A DNA stretch of 64,000 nucleotides from Burkholderiales bacterium (lineage in GTDB: Bacteria; Pseudomonadota; Gammaproteobacteria; Burkholderiales; Burkholderiaceae_C), in the NCBI GenBank assembly GCA_016191525.1, contig JACPOK010000037.1, positions 186,001 through 250,000 on the forward strand. The letters are read 5' to 3'. The notes below the pieces were generated by a model. The model did not search any database, was not told the origin of the DNA, and worked only from the letters and a program-made list of their open reading frames with translations. A program made the translations under genes and the position numbers. Shown here in pieces: positions 52,748 to 61,156 of this stretch; the first letter of the stretch is position 1; each line of letters opens with the position of its first letter.

Positions 52748-54400
52748 ATGCGCGACCTCTCCCGCTGGTTCCCCTTCCTGAACTGGCCGCGGCCCGATGC
52801 GGCGCTGCTGCGCGGCGAAATCGCCGCCAGCCTGACGGTGGCGGTGGTGATGGTGCCGCAGTCGGTGGCCTATGCGGGCCTGGCCGGCATGCCCCTTGTC
52901 ACAGGCCTGTATGCGACGTTCCTGCCCGCGCTGGTGGCAGTGATGTTCGGCAGTTCCACGCGGCTCTCAGTCGGCCCGTCGGCACTGACCAGCGTGCTGG
53001 TCGGTGCTTCGCTGGTGGGCATGGCGCAGCCGGGCAGCGCGCAGTGGGTGGCGCTGGTGGTGTGGCTGGCGTTTCTTTCAGGGCTGATGCAGTTCGCGCT
53101 GGGCGCGGGCGGCGCATCCTGGGTGCTGAACCTGGTGAGTTCGCCGGTGCTCACGGGCTTCAGCCAGTCCGCGGCCCTGCTGATCATCGCCTCGCAGATT
53201 CCCACGCTCATCGGGCTGCAGGGCGGCCTGGCCTCGCTCTGGCAGGCGCCGCAATTCGACCTTGCCGCCACGGGCTATGGCGTGGTAAGCCTCGTGCTGT
53301 TCGTGCTGGGCAAGAAGTATGTGCCGCGCGTTCCCATGGTGTTGCTGGCGGTGGCGGCGGCCGGGGCGCTGAGCGCGTGGACCGGCTATTCGGCGCTCGG
53401 GGCGGTGATCGGTTCGCTGCCGGTAGGCCTGCCCGCGCCCTATTGGCCGGGCTGGCCCGGCCTTGAAACGCTGGGCACGCTGCTGGTGCCGGCCATGGTG
53501 ATCACGCTGGTGAGCTCGCTGGAGATGGCGTCCAGCGCCAAGATCGAGGCGCAGCACGACAGCAAGCGCTGGGATGCGGGGCGCGACCTGGTGGGCCAGG
53601 GCTTGGGCAAGATCGTCTCGGGCCTGTCGGGCAGCTTCCCCACCAGCACCTCGTTCTCGCGCTCGGCCATCACGCTGTATGCGGGGGCGAAGACGGGCTG
53701 GGCCACCGTGTCGGCCACCGCGGTTGTGGTGCTGGTGCTCCTGTTCCTCACGCCGGCGCTGCAGCACGTGCCGCGCGCGGTGCTCGCTGCCGTCGTGGTT
53801 GCCGCGGTGGCGGGCCTGTTCAAGCCGCACACGCTGCTCAAGCTGGTGAAGATCAACCGGGTGGAAGCGCTCATCGCCTTCGTCACCTTCGGCGTGACCA
53901 TCGCCACCGCGCCGCGCATCTACTGGGGCGTGCTGACCGGTGTGGTGCTGGGGCTGGCGCACTTCCTGTACCTGCGGCTGCACCCGCGCATCATCGAAGT
54001 CGGCCTGCACCCCGATGGCAGCCTGCGCGACCGCCACCTGTGGAAGCTGCCGCCGATCGCCGCGCAGACTTACGCGCTGCGCATGGACGACGAACTGGAC
54101 TTTGCTTCAGCCAGCGCCTTCGAGCGCGCCATCGTCGAACACCTGGCCGGCCACCCGGAAGTGCGGCATGTGTGCCTGTTCGCCCAGCCGATCAACCGCA
54201 TCGACGCCACGGGGGTGGAAGTGTTCACCCAGCTGCTGGCAAGGCTGCAGGACAAAGGCATCACGCTGCACGTCAGCGGCATCAAGCTGCCGGTGGAGCG
54301 CGTGCTGCGCAGCGCGGGGTCGCTCGCCGACAGCCCGCTGCTGCGGATGTATCGCACCGACGTCGAGGCGTTGGTGGCGTTCGGCCGCCTCAGTCCTTGA
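52748..54400 (+). CDS. SulP-family sulfate/anion transporter with STAS domain
   Basis: This 550-residue membrane protein has SulP motifs (VVMVPQSVAYAGLAGMPLVT, SVGPSALTS, SGLSGSFPTSTSFSRSAI), about ten helices and a C-terminal STAS domain (INRIDATGVEVFTQLLARL). It lies 15 bp after the sulfatase, suggesting transport of sulfate or a substrate linked to it. It is clearly a different subgroup from the SulP protein at 18692. Confidence 0.93.
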   Translation: MRDLSRWFPFLNWPRPDAALLRGEIAASLTVAVVMVPQSVAYAGLAGMPLVTGLYATFLPALVAVMFGSSTRLSVGPSALTSVLVGASLVGMAQPGSAQWVALVVWLAFLSGLMQFALGAGGASWVLNLVSSPVLTGFSQSAALLIIASQIPTLIGLQGGLASLWQAPQFDLAATGYGVVSLVLFVLGKKYVPRVPMVLLAVAAAGALSAWTGYSALGAVIGSLPVGLPAPYWPGWPGLETLGTLLVPAMVITLVSSLEMASSAKIEAQHDSKRWDAGRDLVGQGLGKIVSGLSGSFPTSTSFSRSAITLYAGAKTGWATVSATAVVVLVLLFLTPALQHVPRAVLAAVVVAAVAGLFKPHTLLKLVKINRVEALIAFVTFGVTIATAPRIYWGVLTGVVLGLAHFLYLRLHPRIIEVGLHPDGSLRDRHLWKLPPIAAQTYALRMDDELDFASASAFERAIVEHLAGHPEVRHVCLFAQPINRIDATGVEVFTQLLARLQDKGITLHVSGIKLPVERVLRSAGSLADSPLLRMYRTDVEALVAFGRLSP

Positions 54401-54416
54401 AAGGCTGGAAGCGCTG

Positions 54417-54899
54417 TCAGGCCAGCGCGGCGATCATGTCCAGCTCCACCGAGGCGTTCTTCGGCAGCTGGTACACGCCGACCGAGGTACGTGTGGGCAC
54501 ACCGGCCGCACCCAGCACCGCCTGCAGGATTTCAGAGGCGCCGTCGCCCACTTCGCTCAGCTGCGTGAAGTCTTCGGCGCATTGCACGTACACCGTGACG
54601 CGCAGCACCTGCTTCACGTTGTCCAGGCTGCCTGCGGCCTGGCGCAAAAGAGCCAGCGCGCGCATGGCGCAGATCTTCGCGCCTTCCTGCGCCTGTTCCA
54701 GCGTCGTGCCCGCGCCGACGCGGCCCGTGACCTTGACGGTGTTGCCCACGCGCGGCACCTGGCCGCTGACATAGATCTCGTTGCCGTTGCGCACGCAGGA
54801 GGCGTATTTGCCGCCGATGACCAGCTCGCCGTCGAAGCTGTGGCCCAGCGTGGCCGCGGCCTGGTCGAACAATGCGTCGCGGGAGGGAATGGAGGGCAT
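54417..54899 (-). CDS. RidA family protein
   Basis: This 160-residue protein is a RidA/YjgF relative of the longer subgroup: NGNEIYVSGQVPR, ALALLRQAAGSLDNVKQVLR and VGVYQLPKNASVELDM. The arginine that RidA needs for imine hydrolysis appears as PTRTSVGVY. AAGGA lies 6 nt before ATG 54899. It is downstream of the DUF2867 gene in a minus-strand run. Confidence 0.9.
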   Translation of the reverse strand: MPSIPSRDALFDQAAATLGHSFDGELVIGGKYASCVRNGNEIYVSGQVPRVGNTVKVTGRVGAGTTLEQAQEGAKICAMRALALLRQAAGSLDNVKQVLRVTVYVQCAEDFTQLSEVGDGASEILQAVLGAAGVPTRTSVGVYQLPKNASVELDMIAALA

Positions 54900-54910
54900 G
54901 GCGTTCCTTT

Positions 54911-55432
54911 TCAAGTTGGGTTGTCGATGCGCGCCAGCGAGGCCAGCGCCCGCTGGAGCATGAGCCGCGACAGCAGGTAGTGGAACGGCAGGATGGCGGC
55001 CAGATAGATTCTTCCCGATATGCCGTTGAAGCGCAGCAGCGTTGACATCACCACGTCGCTGCCGCCCTCACCCTCGCGCACTGACAGCCAGATGCGGAAG
55101 TCCAGGTGCCGGTCGTCCAGCCCGAGCAGCATTTCGGGCCCGCTGTCGGACAGGATCGGGAAGATGCCTGCGTGGGCGGCGTCGCCGCCCAGCCGCGGAT
55201 CCGGCGTCTTCAGCCCGAGCGGGCCGACGATGGCATTGCGCGCCGCCATCAGGGCTGTTGCCGCGGGCGAAGGCTGCTCGAACATCGCGCGGGCCAGCTG
55301 CATGGCGGTGAGCCCGGGCCGCGCCGCGTGGCCGGCATAGGCATCCGCGAAGTTGATGGGGCTGAGTCCTGAAGCTGTGCGCGCCTCGGGTGGCACCGCA
55401 ACCGCCCTGACGCTGCCTGATGTTGAATTCAT
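54911..55432 (-). CDS. DUF2867 family protein
   Basis: This 173-residue protein has the DUF2867 pattern: an early FADAYA segment, then GIFPILSDSGPEMLLGLDDR, LDFRIWLSV and a C-terminal GRIYLAAILPFHYLLSRLML. ATG 55432 starts the protein; the frame extends further upstream without good signals. It lies between the DUF429 and RidA genes. Function unknown. Confidence 0.82.
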   Translation of the reverse strand: MNSTSGSVRAVAVPPEARTASGLSPINFADAYAGHAARPGLTAMQLARAMFEQPSPAATALMAARNAIVGPLGLKTPDPRLGGDAAHAGIFPILSDSGPEMLLGLDDRHLDFRIWLSVREGEGGSDVVMSTLLRFNGISGRIYLAAILPFHYLLSRLMLQRALASLARIDNPT

Positions 55433-55442
55433 GGGATGCCTT

Positions 55443-56273
55443 TCATGCCGAGATGATCCATCCTTCCAGCGGGTCCAGCTGCGGCGGCATGCCATACAGC
55501 GGCCCGCCCTGCAGCGCGGCCCAGGCGGCCTGCACCAGGCACAGCACGGCGTCCAGGCTGTCGCCGCTGGCGTCTTCCACCAGCGTGTCGCGCTGCGCGT
55601 TGGTGAGCTTGATGCGAAGCGCCAGCCGCGTGGCCCCCATCTCCAGCGCGTGGACCAGGTCCTTGCGCGCGATCAGCCGTTCCGGCGTCTGCCGCGCCTT
55701 GTCGTCCGCCTTGTAGCTGCGGTTGCCCAGCAACTCGCGCGCCAGCAGGCCGGGGTAGGCTTCCAGCGCAATCCGCTGCGGGTCGCCGGCATGAAGGCCC
55801 GGCAGGTGCACGCCGGCGGCAAGCAGCAGCGGCACCGCGGCATGCAGCATGTAGGCCACCGGCGGGTTCACCCATTTCATTGAAGGGCTGGAGCCTGCAC
55901 GCCTGTCGAAGGCACGGTGCGCGAACTTGCCGCCCACCGGCCGTGCATCGCAGAAACCGGCGAAGGTGCCGCGGATCTGCTCGCGGCTGAGACCGGCGTA
56001 GTGCGCCATGCACTCGCGCCATTGCAGCGGCCAGCCCAAGGTTTCCACCAGCTCGCGCGGCAGGCCGAAGGGGAAGTCGAACCCGCCGAGCCAGGGGCCC
56101 GGCTGTGCCAGCCAGTGGCCGAAAGACTGCAGGGATTCAAGCCGCTCCAGCCGCGAAAGCACCACCCGCCCACTGGTGACGGCGCCATGGGCCAGGACGA
56201 TGGGCTTGCGCCGCGTCGGGCTGCTGGAGAAGTCGCAGCCCACGAGCGGCGGGGCGGGAAGCGCCGCGCTCAT
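55443..56273 (-). CDS. DUF429 family protein (RNase H-like fold)
   Basis: This 276-residue protein begins VGCDFSSSPTRRKPIV and has GGFDFPFGLPRELVETL, ALEAYPGLLARELLG and SGDSLDAVLCLVQAAW. These acidic residues fit the RNase H-like fold predicted for DUF429. It starts 1 bp before the EamA stop, so the genes are tightly packed. Function unknown. Confidence 0.85.
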   Translation of the reverse strand: MSAALPAPPLVGCDFSSSPTRRKPIVLAHGAVTSGRVVLSRLERLESLQSFGHWLAQPGPWLGGFDFPFGLPRELVETLGWPLQWRECMAHYAGLSREQIRGTFAGFCDARPVGGKFAHRAFDRRAGSSPSMKWVNPPVAYMLHAAVPLLLAAGVHLPGLHAGDPQRIALEAYPGLLARELLGNRSYKADDKARQTPERLIARKDLVHALEMGATRLALRIKLTNAQRDTLVEDASGDSLDAVLCLVQAAWAALQGGPLYGMPPQLDPLEGWIISA

Positions 56274-56274
56274 T

Positions 56275-57156
56275 TCACGCGAGGGCCAGCGCCATCACGC
56301 CGGCGGCGATGAAGCCGGCGCCGATGACGCGCACGCCCCGGTCGGTCTCGCCCAGCAGGTGGCCGCCGATCAGCGCGGCGAACAGCATGGAGACTTCGCG
56401 CGCCGGCGCCACGTGCGAGAGCGGCGCGGTCTGCATTGCGTACAGCACCAGCACATAGGACACGGGCGAGATGATGCCCACGTACAGCGCATATTTCCAC
56501 TGCGCCTGCCACATCGTGCGGGCGGTGGCGGTATCGCGCAGCACCACCGGCGCCAGCAGGCACATGCGCGCGAGGTTGCCGATGTAGTCGATCAGGATTG
56601 GCGACATCAGCAGGAACTTCACGCCGTAGCCGTCCACCACGGTGTAGCTGGCGATGAAGGCGCCGCTCAGCAGGCCATAGATCATTCCCTTGTGCACGCG
56701 CTTGCGCAGGACCGGGTCGTGCGAGGCGCGCCACAGGCCCGGCCCGCCTGCGATCAGGAACACCCCCACCACCACGCCCAGGATGCCCGTGAGGCCCAGC
56801 GCGGAAATGCTCTCGCCCAGAAACAGGATGGCAGCCAGCGACGACAGCAGCGGTCCCGAGCCGCGCGCCAGCGGATAGACCACGGTGAGGTCGGCTTTGC
56901 GGTAGCCGCGCAGCAGCACGATGTAATAGATGGTGTGGAAAACGGCGCTGGCCGCGACCAGCAGCCATTCGGCGCGGCCCCAGCCGGGAATCTGCGCGAT
57001 GCCCAGCCAGATGCCCAGCGGCGCCCAGAAGATCATCATCACGAAGCCGGTGAAGGCGGCAAACCGGGCGTCACCGCCCGCCTTCTTGGCGGCGATGTTC
57101 CAGCTGGCGTGGATCAGTCCGGCAAGGACGATGAGGGCAAGCGCGCTGGGGGGCAC
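56275..57156 (-). CDS. EamA/DMT-family transporter
   Basis: This 293-residue protein has about ten membrane helices in two EamA repeats (ALIVLAGLIHASWNIAAKKA, then the second half starting GMIYGLLSGAFIASYTVVDG). RGSGPLLSSLAAILFLGE is typical of DMT permeases. The substrate is unknown; it heads the DUF429-DUF2867-RidA run, and small metabolite or amine export is possible. Confidence 0.9.
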   Translation of the reverse strand: MPPSALALIVLAGLIHASWNIAAKKAGGDARFAAFTGFVMMIFWAPLGIWLGIAQIPGWGRAEWLLVAASAVFHTIYYIVLLRGYRKADLTVVYPLARGSGPLLSSLAAILFLGESISALGLTGILGVVVGVFLIAGGPGLWRASHDPVLRKRVHKGMIYGLLSGAFIASYTVVDGYGVKFLLMSPILIDYIGNLARMCLLAPVVLRDTATARTMWQAQWKYALYVGIISPVSYVLVLYAMQTAPLSHVAPAREVSMLFAALIGGHLLGETDRGVRVIGAGFIAAGVMALALA

Positions 57157-57183
57157 GGACCGCTCAGCCGGCCGCCAGGGTGG

Positions 57184-57606
57184 TCATACCCGTCCGCATA
57201 TCGCCGCCGTGGCCATCAGGTCTTCCAGCAGCGCGAGGGACACTTTGCCGGACACCGCATAGGGGTCCAGTTCCGGCTTTTCCGAATACTTCAGCAGGAT
57301 GGAGTGATTCAGCTTGGACAGGTTGACCTGGCCCATCGTCCAGCCGCCGAAGCGGCGCTCGAAAATTTCTTCGTAGTGCAGCAGCGCCACGTCCTTGTGG
57401 CGCTTGTCGGCCTGGATGGTGCCGAACAGGTCGCTCACCTGCATGCGCCCGCCCTCGATGGCCTGCAGGAAGATGCCGCCGCCATAGCAGAGGATGCCGG
57501 TGATGCCGCTGACCGGGTTGTGCTCGCGGGCCTGGGAGAGGATGGATTCGATGGCCGCCGGGCTGGTGTCCACCGCGCGGCTGGCATAAAGCAGGCGTAC
57601 GAGCAT
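57184..57606 (-). CDS. BLUF-domain blue-light photoreceptor
   Basis: This 140-residue protein is a stand-alone BLUF domain that binds FAD and senses blue light. The key residues are Tyr7 (VRLLYASRA), Asn30, Gln48 (GGIFLQAIEG) and Trp89 (FGGWTMGQV), at spacings one off those of AppA. There is no attached output domain; only a short C-terminal helix remains. It starts 2 bp after the folE stop, so the two are translationally coupled. Its partner protein is not identified. Confidence 0.93.
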   Translation of the reverse strand: MLVRLLYASRAVDTSPAAIESILSQAREHNPVSGITGILCYGGGIFLQAIEGGRMQVSDLFGTIQADKRHKDVALLHYEEIFERRFGGWTMGQVNLSKLNHSILLKYSEKPELDPYAVSGKVSLALLEDLMATAAICGRV

Positions 57607-57608
57607 GG

Positions 57609-58334
57609 TTAGTTTCTTCCGGGAATGAGAGCGAGGAATTCGCGGCGCAGGGCGGGGTCCTTGAGGAAGGCGCCGCGCATCACCGAGTTGATCATCTTGC
57701 TGTCCATGTCCTTCACGCCGCGCCAGGCCATGCAGTAGTGGGTGGCTTCCATCACGATGGCCAGGCCGTCGGGCTGGGTCTTTTCCATGATGAGGTCGGC
57801 CAGCTGCACCACGGCCTCTTCCTGGATCTGCGGGCGGCCCATCACCCATTCGGCCAGGCGCGCGTACTTGGAAAGGCCGATCACGTTGGTGTGCTCGTTG
57901 GGCATCACGCCGATCCAGACACGGCCGATCACCGGGCAGAAGTGGTGGCTGCAGGCCGAGCGCACGGTGATGGGGCCGACGATCATCAGCTCGTTCAGGT
58001 GCTCGGCGTTGGGGAATTCGGTGATGGCAGGGGCGTGGACGTACCGGCCCTTGAAGACCTCATTAAGGTACATCTTGGCTACGCGGCGTGCGGTGTTGTT
58101 GGTGTTGTGGTCGCCTTCGGTGTTGATCACCAGGCTGTCCAGCACGCCCTGCATCTTGACCTCGACCTCGTCCAGCAGCTTTTCAAGGTCGCCGGGTTCG
58201 ATGAACTGGGCGATGTTGTCGTTGGCGTGGAAGCGCTTGCGTGCCGCTGTGATGCGCTCGCGAATCTTCACGGACATGGGCGTGCCGGCGTCGCCGTCGG
58301 CAGGCTGGGTGGGCGGTTGGGCTTGCATAAGCAT
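57609..58334 (-). CDS. folE: GTP cyclohydrolase I
   Basis: FolE converts GTP to dihydroneopterin triphosphate, the first step to folate and pterins. The protein has up to 241 residues: EGDHNTNNTARRVAKMYLNE, the zinc site ACSHHFCPVIGRVWIGVMP and CMAWRGVKDMDSKM. ATG 58334, 58328 and 58277 are all in frame and none has a clear ribosome-binding site. BLUF follows directly. NudB, the next enzyme, is encoded at 63104. Confidence 0.95.
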   Translation of the reverse strand: MLMQAQPPTQPADGDAGTPMSVKIRERITAARKRFHANDNIAQFIEPGDLEKLLDEVEVKMQGVLDSLVINTEGDHNTNNTARRVAKMYLNEVFKGRYVHAPAITEFPNAEHLNELMIVGPITVRSACSHHFCPVIGRVWIGVMPNEHTNVIGLSKYARLAEWVMGRPQIQEEAVVQLADLIMEKTQPDGLAIVMEATHYCMAWRGVKDMDSKMINSVMRGAFLKDPALRREFLALIPGRN

Positions 58335-58373
58335 GCTAAATGCTAACACCGCGCGGCTCCGGGGCGTTTCAGA

Positions 58374-58430
58374 GGGTTTTTGGCCTGCAAGGCGCACCCA
58401 GCCTGCACGGGCAGCTATCAATTCAATAGC
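58374..58430 (-). repeat. dispersed ~55 bp ATAGC repeat, copy 4 (end of the ligase gene)
   Basis: On the minus strand it reads GCTATTGAATTGATAGCTGC, then CGTGCAGGCTGGGTGCGCCT and GCAGGCCAAAAACCC. Its first bases encode the last residues (LLN) and stop codon of the DNA ligase. It lies between ligase and folE. Confidence 0.8.
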
Positions 58431-60130
58431 GAGTCGAGGTCCTGCAGGGTATTGGCCTCGTGCAGCGGTTTGTCGGCGCGGATGCGCAGCATGCGCGGGA
58501 AGCGCACCGCGATGCCGCTCTTGTGGCGCGGGCTGCGGTTGATACCCTCAAAACCCAGCTCGAACACCAGTTGCGGCCGCACGCTGCGCACCGGGCCGAA
58601 TTTTTCCAGCGTGGTCTTGCGGATGATGGCGTCCACCTGGCGGAACTCCTCATCGGTCAGGCCGGAGTAGGCCTTGGCGAAGGCCACCAGCTGCAGCGGG
58701 GGCTGGGATTCACCTTCGGCTCGGGGCCGCGGCGGTTCGCGCGCGGCAATGGCCTCGATGACGGCGTCGGCCTCGGCCTTGTCCGCCGGCGTGCGGCTCC
58801 AGACCGCGAAGGTGTAGTCGGTGTAGACCGAGGCGCGGCGGCCGTGGCCGGCCTGCGCGTAGATCAGCACGCAGTCGATCGCCATGGGGTCGATCTTCCA
58901 CTTCCACCACAGGCCGTCCGCCTTCGTCCGGCCGGTGCCGTACGCGGCGTCCAGGCGCTTCAGCATGAAGCCCTCGACACCACGCTCGCGCGACTGCTGC
59001 CTGCGTTTGGCGAACTCCAGCCAGGAGGCATCGAACTCGATAGGCGAGATGCGGAACTGCGTTCCTTCGAGCAGCGCCTCCAGCCGCGCGCGGCGCTCGC
59101 GCTGGGGCCGCGCACGGATGTCTTCACGGTCCTGCTCCAGGATGTCGTAGGCCATGAAGGTCACCGGCGCGTCGGCCAGCACCTTCTTCGTCAACGTCTT
59201 GCGGCCGATGCGTTGCTGCAGCAGCGAGAACGGCGCCGGGCCCGTTGCGCCCCACACTAGGATCTCGCCATCCAGCACCGTGCCGTCGGGCAGCGGCTGC
59301 GCCAGCGCCACCAGTTCCGGAAAACGCTCGGTCACCAGCTCCTCGCCGCGTGACCAGACCCAGACCTTGCCGGAACGCTTGACGATCTGGCCGCGGATGC
59401 CGTCGTACTTCCACTCGACCTGCCAGTCGGCCACCGGCCCCAGCTTGGAGGAAAACACTTCCGGCGGCGCATCCAGCTGGTGGGCCAGGAAAAAGGGATA
59501 GGGCTGGCCCTCGTCCTGAATGTCGGCCACGCCTTCCTCCACCTGCGCGATCAGCGCGAGGTAGCGTTCGGCGGAAGGCGTGCTCTTGCCATCGGTGTAG
59601 CCCATCATGCGCTGGGCCACGCGCCTGGCGTCCACGCCGCCGTAAGCCGCCAGTGCTCGCTGCACCAGCAGCTTGCTCACCCCCACGCGGAAGCCGCCGC
59701 CCACCAGCTTGGTGAGCAGGAATCGCCCTTGCGCATCCAGCTCGCGCCAGTAGGCCTTGATGCGCACCGCGATGTCTTCCTCGCCCATTCCGCGCAACGG
59801 CAGCAGGCGCTCCTCCACCCAGGTGGCCAGGCCCACATCCGACAACTCGCCTTCGCGCGGCAGCACGTGCGCGATGGTCTCGGCCAGGTCACCCACCGCC
59901 TGGTAGCACTCCTCGAACAGCCAGTCGGAGATGCCCGCCAGCTCGCAGGCCAGCACCCGCAGCCGCGCTGTAGCGACCACCTGGCGCGGCTTGCCGCCGG
60001 ACAGGAAATACACCGCCCACGCCGCGTCCTGCGCTGGCGCCTCGCCGAAATAGCGCTGCAGCGCCTCGACCTTGGCGTTGGTCGAGGTGGTCGAGTCCAG
60101 CTCGCTGAACAGGCGCGAAAACCGCTTCAT
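58418..60130 (-). CDS. ligase-associated ATP-dependent DNA ligase
   Basis: This 570-residue ligase has nucleotidyl-acceptor Lys241 in VEWKYDGIRGQI, an N-terminal DNA-binding domain and an OB-fold C-terminal domain. VLDGEILVWG, MLKRLDAAYGTGRTKADG and LWWKWKIDPM are ligase motifs. It matches the ATP-dependent ligase of the bacterial ligase-associated repair cluster. It overlaps the exonuclease gene by 4 bp. Its last three codons are formed by repeat copy 4. Confidence 0.95.
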   Translation of the reverse strand: MKRFSRLFSELDSTTSTNAKVEALQRYFGEAPAQDAAWAVYFLSGGKPRQVVATARLRVLACELAGISDWLFEECYQAVGDLAETIAHVLPREGELSDVGLATWVEERLLPLRGMGEEDIAVRIKAYWRELDAQGRFLLTKLVGGGFRVGVSKLLVQRALAAYGGVDARRVAQRMMGYTDGKSTPSAERYLALIAQVEEGVADIQDEGQPYPFFLAHQLDAPPEVFSSKLGPVADWQVEWKYDGIRGQIVKRSGKVWVWSRGEELVTERFPELVALAQPLPDGTVLDGEILVWGATGPAPFSLLQQRIGRKTLTKKVLADAPVTFMAYDILEQDREDIRARPQRERRARLEALLEGTQFRISPIEFDASWLEFAKRRQQSRERGVEGFMLKRLDAAYGTGRTKADGLWWKWKIDPMAIDCVLIYAQAGHGRRASVYTDYTFAVWSRTPADKAEADAVIEAIAAREPPRPRAEGESQPPLQLVAFAKAYSGLTDEEFRQVDAIIRKTTLEKFGPVRSVRPQLVFELGFEGINRSPRHKSGIAVRFPRMLRIRADKPLHEANTLQDLDSLLN

Positions 60131-61149
60131 GCAGCGGCTCCCGGCGGGCCCGCATCTTCCTCACCGGGCTCATCGCCGTACTCGGTCTGGAAGGATTGCG
60201 CCTGCAGCCCCTGCTCGGTCAGGTAGCGCACCATCACGGGGATGCTGCCGTGCGTGACGATGACACGCTGCGCGCCGGTGGCGCCTATGGCGCCCATCAG
60301 GCCCGGCCAATCGGCATGGTCGGACAGCACAAAGCCGCGGTCGTACCCGCCGCGCCGGCGCGCGCCGCGCAGCTGCATCCAGCCGCTGGCGAAAGCGGTG
60401 CTGGTGTCGCCGAAGCGGCGGATCCAGGTGCTGGCGGCGCCACTGGGCGGGCACACGACCAGCGCGCGCCGCAGGTCGGCCTTGTCGTTCACATCCGTCA
60501 CGAGGCGGGTCGGCGGCAGGCGGACGCCGGCTTCGCGGTAGGCGCGATTCAGTGGTTCCACGGCGCCGTGCACGATGATGGAACCGATGGAGGTGTCAAC
60601 CCCGCTGAGCACGCGCTGCGCCTTGCCGAAGCTGTAGCAGCACAGCACGCTGGCGCGGCCCGCATCCGCGTTGCCGCGCCACCATTCGTTGATGCCGGCG
60701 AAGATGTCGTCGTCCGGCGCCCAGCGGTAGATCGGCAGGCCGAAGGTGGATTCGGTGATGAACACGTCACAGGCCACCGGCTCGAAGGGCGTACAGGTCC
60801 GGTCGGGCGCCACCTTGTAGTCGCCGCTGGCCACCCAGACCTGGCCGCCATGCTCCAGCCGCACCTGGGCCGAGCCCAGCACGTGGCCGGCCGGGTGCAA
60901 CGACACCGTCACGCCGTTGTGGCTGGTGCGCTGGCCATACGGCAGCGTCTGCAGGTTGACGTCGCCCAGCCGCACCCGCAGTACCCCTTCAGCCGGGCCC
61001 GCCGCGAGGTAGTGGCCGTGGCCGATGCGCGCGTGATCCGAATGCGCATGCGTGATCACGGCACGGTCAACCGGCCGCCAGGGGTCGATGTAAAAATCCC
61101 CGGGCGGGCAGTAAAGGCCCTCGGGCCGCTGGACGACGAGGTCAGCCAT
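60127..61149 (-). CDS. ligase-associated MBL-fold DNA exonuclease
   Basis: This 340-residue protein has a metallo-beta-lactamase/beta-CASP-like domain with ITHAHSDHARIGHGHY (HxHxDH) and HPAGHVLGSAQVRLEHGG, a CPSF-like signature, plus SDHADWPGL. It is the exonuclease partner of the ATP-dependent ligase in this repair cluster. ATGA coupling with the ligase gene supports joint expression. Confidence 0.93.
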   Translation of the reverse strand: MADLVVQRPEGLYCPPGDFYIDPWRPVDRAVITHAHSDHARIGHGHYLAAGPAEGVLRVRLGDVNLQTLPYGQRTSHNGVTVSLHPAGHVLGSAQVRLEHGGQVWVASGDYKVAPDRTCTPFEPVACDVFITESTFGLPIYRWAPDDDIFAGINEWWRGNADAGRASVLCCYSFGKAQRVLSGVDTSIGSIIVHGAVEPLNRAYREAGVRLPPTRLVTDVNDKADLRRALVVCPPSGAASTWIRRFGDTSTAFASGWMQLRGARRRGGYDRGFVLSDHADWPGLMGAIGATGAQRVIVTHGSIPVMVRYLTEQGLQAQSFQTEYGDEPGEEDAGPPGAAA

Positions 61150-61156
61150 GGCCGCG

